From an uncultured Clostridia bacterium (lineage in GTDB: Bacteria > Bacillota > Clostridia > Oscillospirales > Acutalibacteraceae): a DNA stretch of 6,586 bases. A program made the translations under genes and the position numbers. Location: contig CAMVYG010000127.1 of assembly GCA_947171615.1 (NCBI GenBank), forward strand, positions 1 to 6,586, read 5' to 3'. The notes under the pieces were generated by a model. The model had not been told where the DNA came from and did not search any database. It saw only the letters and a list, made by a program, of their open reading frames with translations. This document shows, in pieces, positions 5,451 through 6,586 of the stretch. Each line of letters starts with the position of its first letter. Position 1 is the stretch's first letter.

Positions 5451-6586
5451 ATGAATAGGGTAAGGCGATGGTGGGGAAATCTGCGGCTCAAAAGCAAATT
5501 TATGCTGATTTTCTGTTCCCTGCTGCTGACGTCCAGCATCACAGTGGTCTCACTGGCATTTCTTGCATTTTATCAATATGACCGGGAACTGTATCAAAAC
5601 ACTTCACAACTTCTGAATACGTGTATCGATACGTTGGAAAGCGATTTGACGACGATCGATCAGATCGGTGTGTGGTCGGTAAGCAATGACGCTGTGCAGG
5701 ATATGCTCAATGATTCCCGGCTGGATTTTTCCAGCCGGGAACCGGTCTTTTTATTTGGCAGAAAGTACCGGGAGGTTCATGAGGCGTTAAGCTATCAGTA
5801 CAACAGAACGAGCTATGTGATCTCTGCCGCTATTTATGTGGATGGAGAGCGTTTGGGAGTGGGCCAGTATTCCGGAGAGACAGGGGAGGAACTGCAGCAG
5901 ATCAGCGAAGCTGCCAGAAAGGCGGAGGGCCGGGCGGTTTGGTTGCCTTCCGGAAAGGAGGACAGCAGCTTGATCTATGCCCGGGAAATTCGGGATCTGC
6001 AAACCATGACCTTCCGCTCCTTTGGTGTGCTGATCGTTCGGGTGGATCTGCGGGAAATCGTGGCAGACCGCATCACGGTGGGCATGAATCTCAATTATCA
6101 TCCGCAGGTTACGATCCTGAATGAAAACGGCGAATTGTTGTTCACCGATCTGCCGGAGGAAGCGCGTCTGGAGGAAAAAGACTTTCCCCCGGAAAACAGC
6201 TATCGGCAGGCCAAGTTGGGTGGCAGAGATTATTTTGTCAGCTATGCTACCCATTCCAACTATGGCTTGCGCTACGCTTTGTATGTTCCCTTTGATTCTA
6301 TCGCGTTTACTCTGCGGACAATGAACACATTGGTATTGTTGGTCAGTGTGCTTATAGTAGCTGTATGTATGATCCTTTGTTCAAGGATAGTGGAGCAGAT
6401 CGTTCAGCAGCTTCATATGCTGATGACTAAAATTCAGCTTTTTCAAAACGGAGATTTTCAGGAATTGAGCCATTGGGCCTCTGACCGCCGGGACGAATTG
6501 GGAGATCTGAACCGTTCTTTCGATGAAATGAGCGTGAAGTTCCAACGCCTGGTAGAGGACAACTATGTAAAACAACTGTCTATTAA
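5451..6586 (+). CDS. Sensor histidine kinase, YesM-type, N-terminal part (runs off the window)
   Basis: This is an open frame of 378 codons that has no stop before the window end. ATG 5451 follows GGGAGG (5438-5443) by 7 bases. The protein has a basic N-terminus (MNRVRRWWGNLRLKSK), a first membrane helix at about 17-40, an external region of about 250 residues that probably forms a dCache-type sensor, a second helix at about 292-310, and a HAMP linker with D348-E-L-G351. The final residues (LVEDNYVKQLSI) match the stretch that leads into the phosphoacceptor domain of YesM-like kinases; the phosphorylated histidine and the ATP-binding domain lie outside the window. Such kinases usually pair with an AraC-type response regulator (YesN) and control carbohydrate genes. 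It lies 54 bases after the hydrolase gene and probably belongs to the same operon. The family call rests on topology, HAMP and that terminal stretch. Confidence 0.88.
   Translation, partial: MNRVRRWWGNLRLKSKFMLIFCSLLLTSSITVVSLAFLAFYQYDRELYQNTSQLLNTCIDTLESDLTTIDQIGVWSVSNDAVQDMLNDSRLDFSSREPVFLFGRKYREVHEALSYQYNRTSYVISAAIYVDGERLGVGQYSGETGEELQQISEAARKAEGRAVWLPSGKEDSSLIYAREIRDLQTMTFRSFGVLIVRVDLREIVADRITVGMNLNYHPQVTILNENGELLFTDLPEEARLEEKDFPPENSYRQAKLGGRDYFVSYATHSNYGLRYALYVPFDSIAFTLRTMNTLVLLVSVLIVAVCMILCSRIVEQIVQQLHMLMTKIQLFQNGDFQELSHWASDRRDELGDLNRSFDEMSVKFQRLVEDNYVKQLSI
5714..5741 (+). other. Strong hairpin inside the kinase coding sequence, followed by a U-rich stretch
   Basis: TTCCCGGCTGG (5714-5724) pairs perfectly over 11 bases with CCAGCCGGGAA (5731-5741), leaving the loop ATTTTT. 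Six bases later comes CTTTTTATTT (5747-5756). This resembles an intrinsic terminator, but the 6-base gap before the T-run is longer than in a canonical one. It falls about 265 bases into the sensor gene, in the part coding for the external domain. It could act as an attenuator or pause site that limits kinase expression, or it may be chance. Confidence 0.5.

Overview
The window reads as part of a carbohydrate-uptake locus from a mid-GC member of the Bacillota, probably a gut-type clostridium. That placement is inferred from the Gram-positive lipoprotein leader, the strong AGGAGG-type ribosome binding sites, the consensus sigma-A promoter and the LplA/LplB/LplC plus YesM-type gene content. No 16S or other taxonomic marker is present.

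Layout, all on the + strand. Bases 1-248 hold the control region: a consensus promoter (TTTACA, 18 bases, TATAAT), two upstream palindromes and a small leader hairpin. Then come (1) a lipid-anchored solute-binding protein, 249-1985; (2) a 129-base gap with a long stable hairpin; (3) and (4) two inner-membrane permeases of the LplB and LplC types, 2115-3005 and 3017-3925; (5) a two-domain protein, 3960-5396, whose N-terminal half looks like a degenerate alpha/beta hydrolase and whose C-terminal half is an intact metallo-beta-lactamase-fold hydrolase; (6) the first 378 codons of a YesM-type sensor histidine kinase, 5451 to the window end, cut off before its catalytic part. Gaps after the second permease are short (11, 34 and 54 bases) and no convincing terminator lies between genes, so the set is probably one operon.

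How they may work together: the binding protein captures a ligand, probably an oligosaccharide, and passes it to the permease heterodimer. No ATPase is encoded here, as is usual for this transporter class, which borrows a shared MsmX-type ATPase. The cytoplasmic fusion protein may hydrolyse an ester, lactone or thioester linked to the imported compound. The membrane kinase probably senses an external ligand and, through a response regulator expected downstream, controls the operon.

The most unusual items are the pseudo-esterase/metallo-hydrolase fusion, a perfect 24-base palindrome over the stop codon of that gene, and a perfect 11-bp hairpin followed by a U-rich stretch inside the kinase coding sequence.
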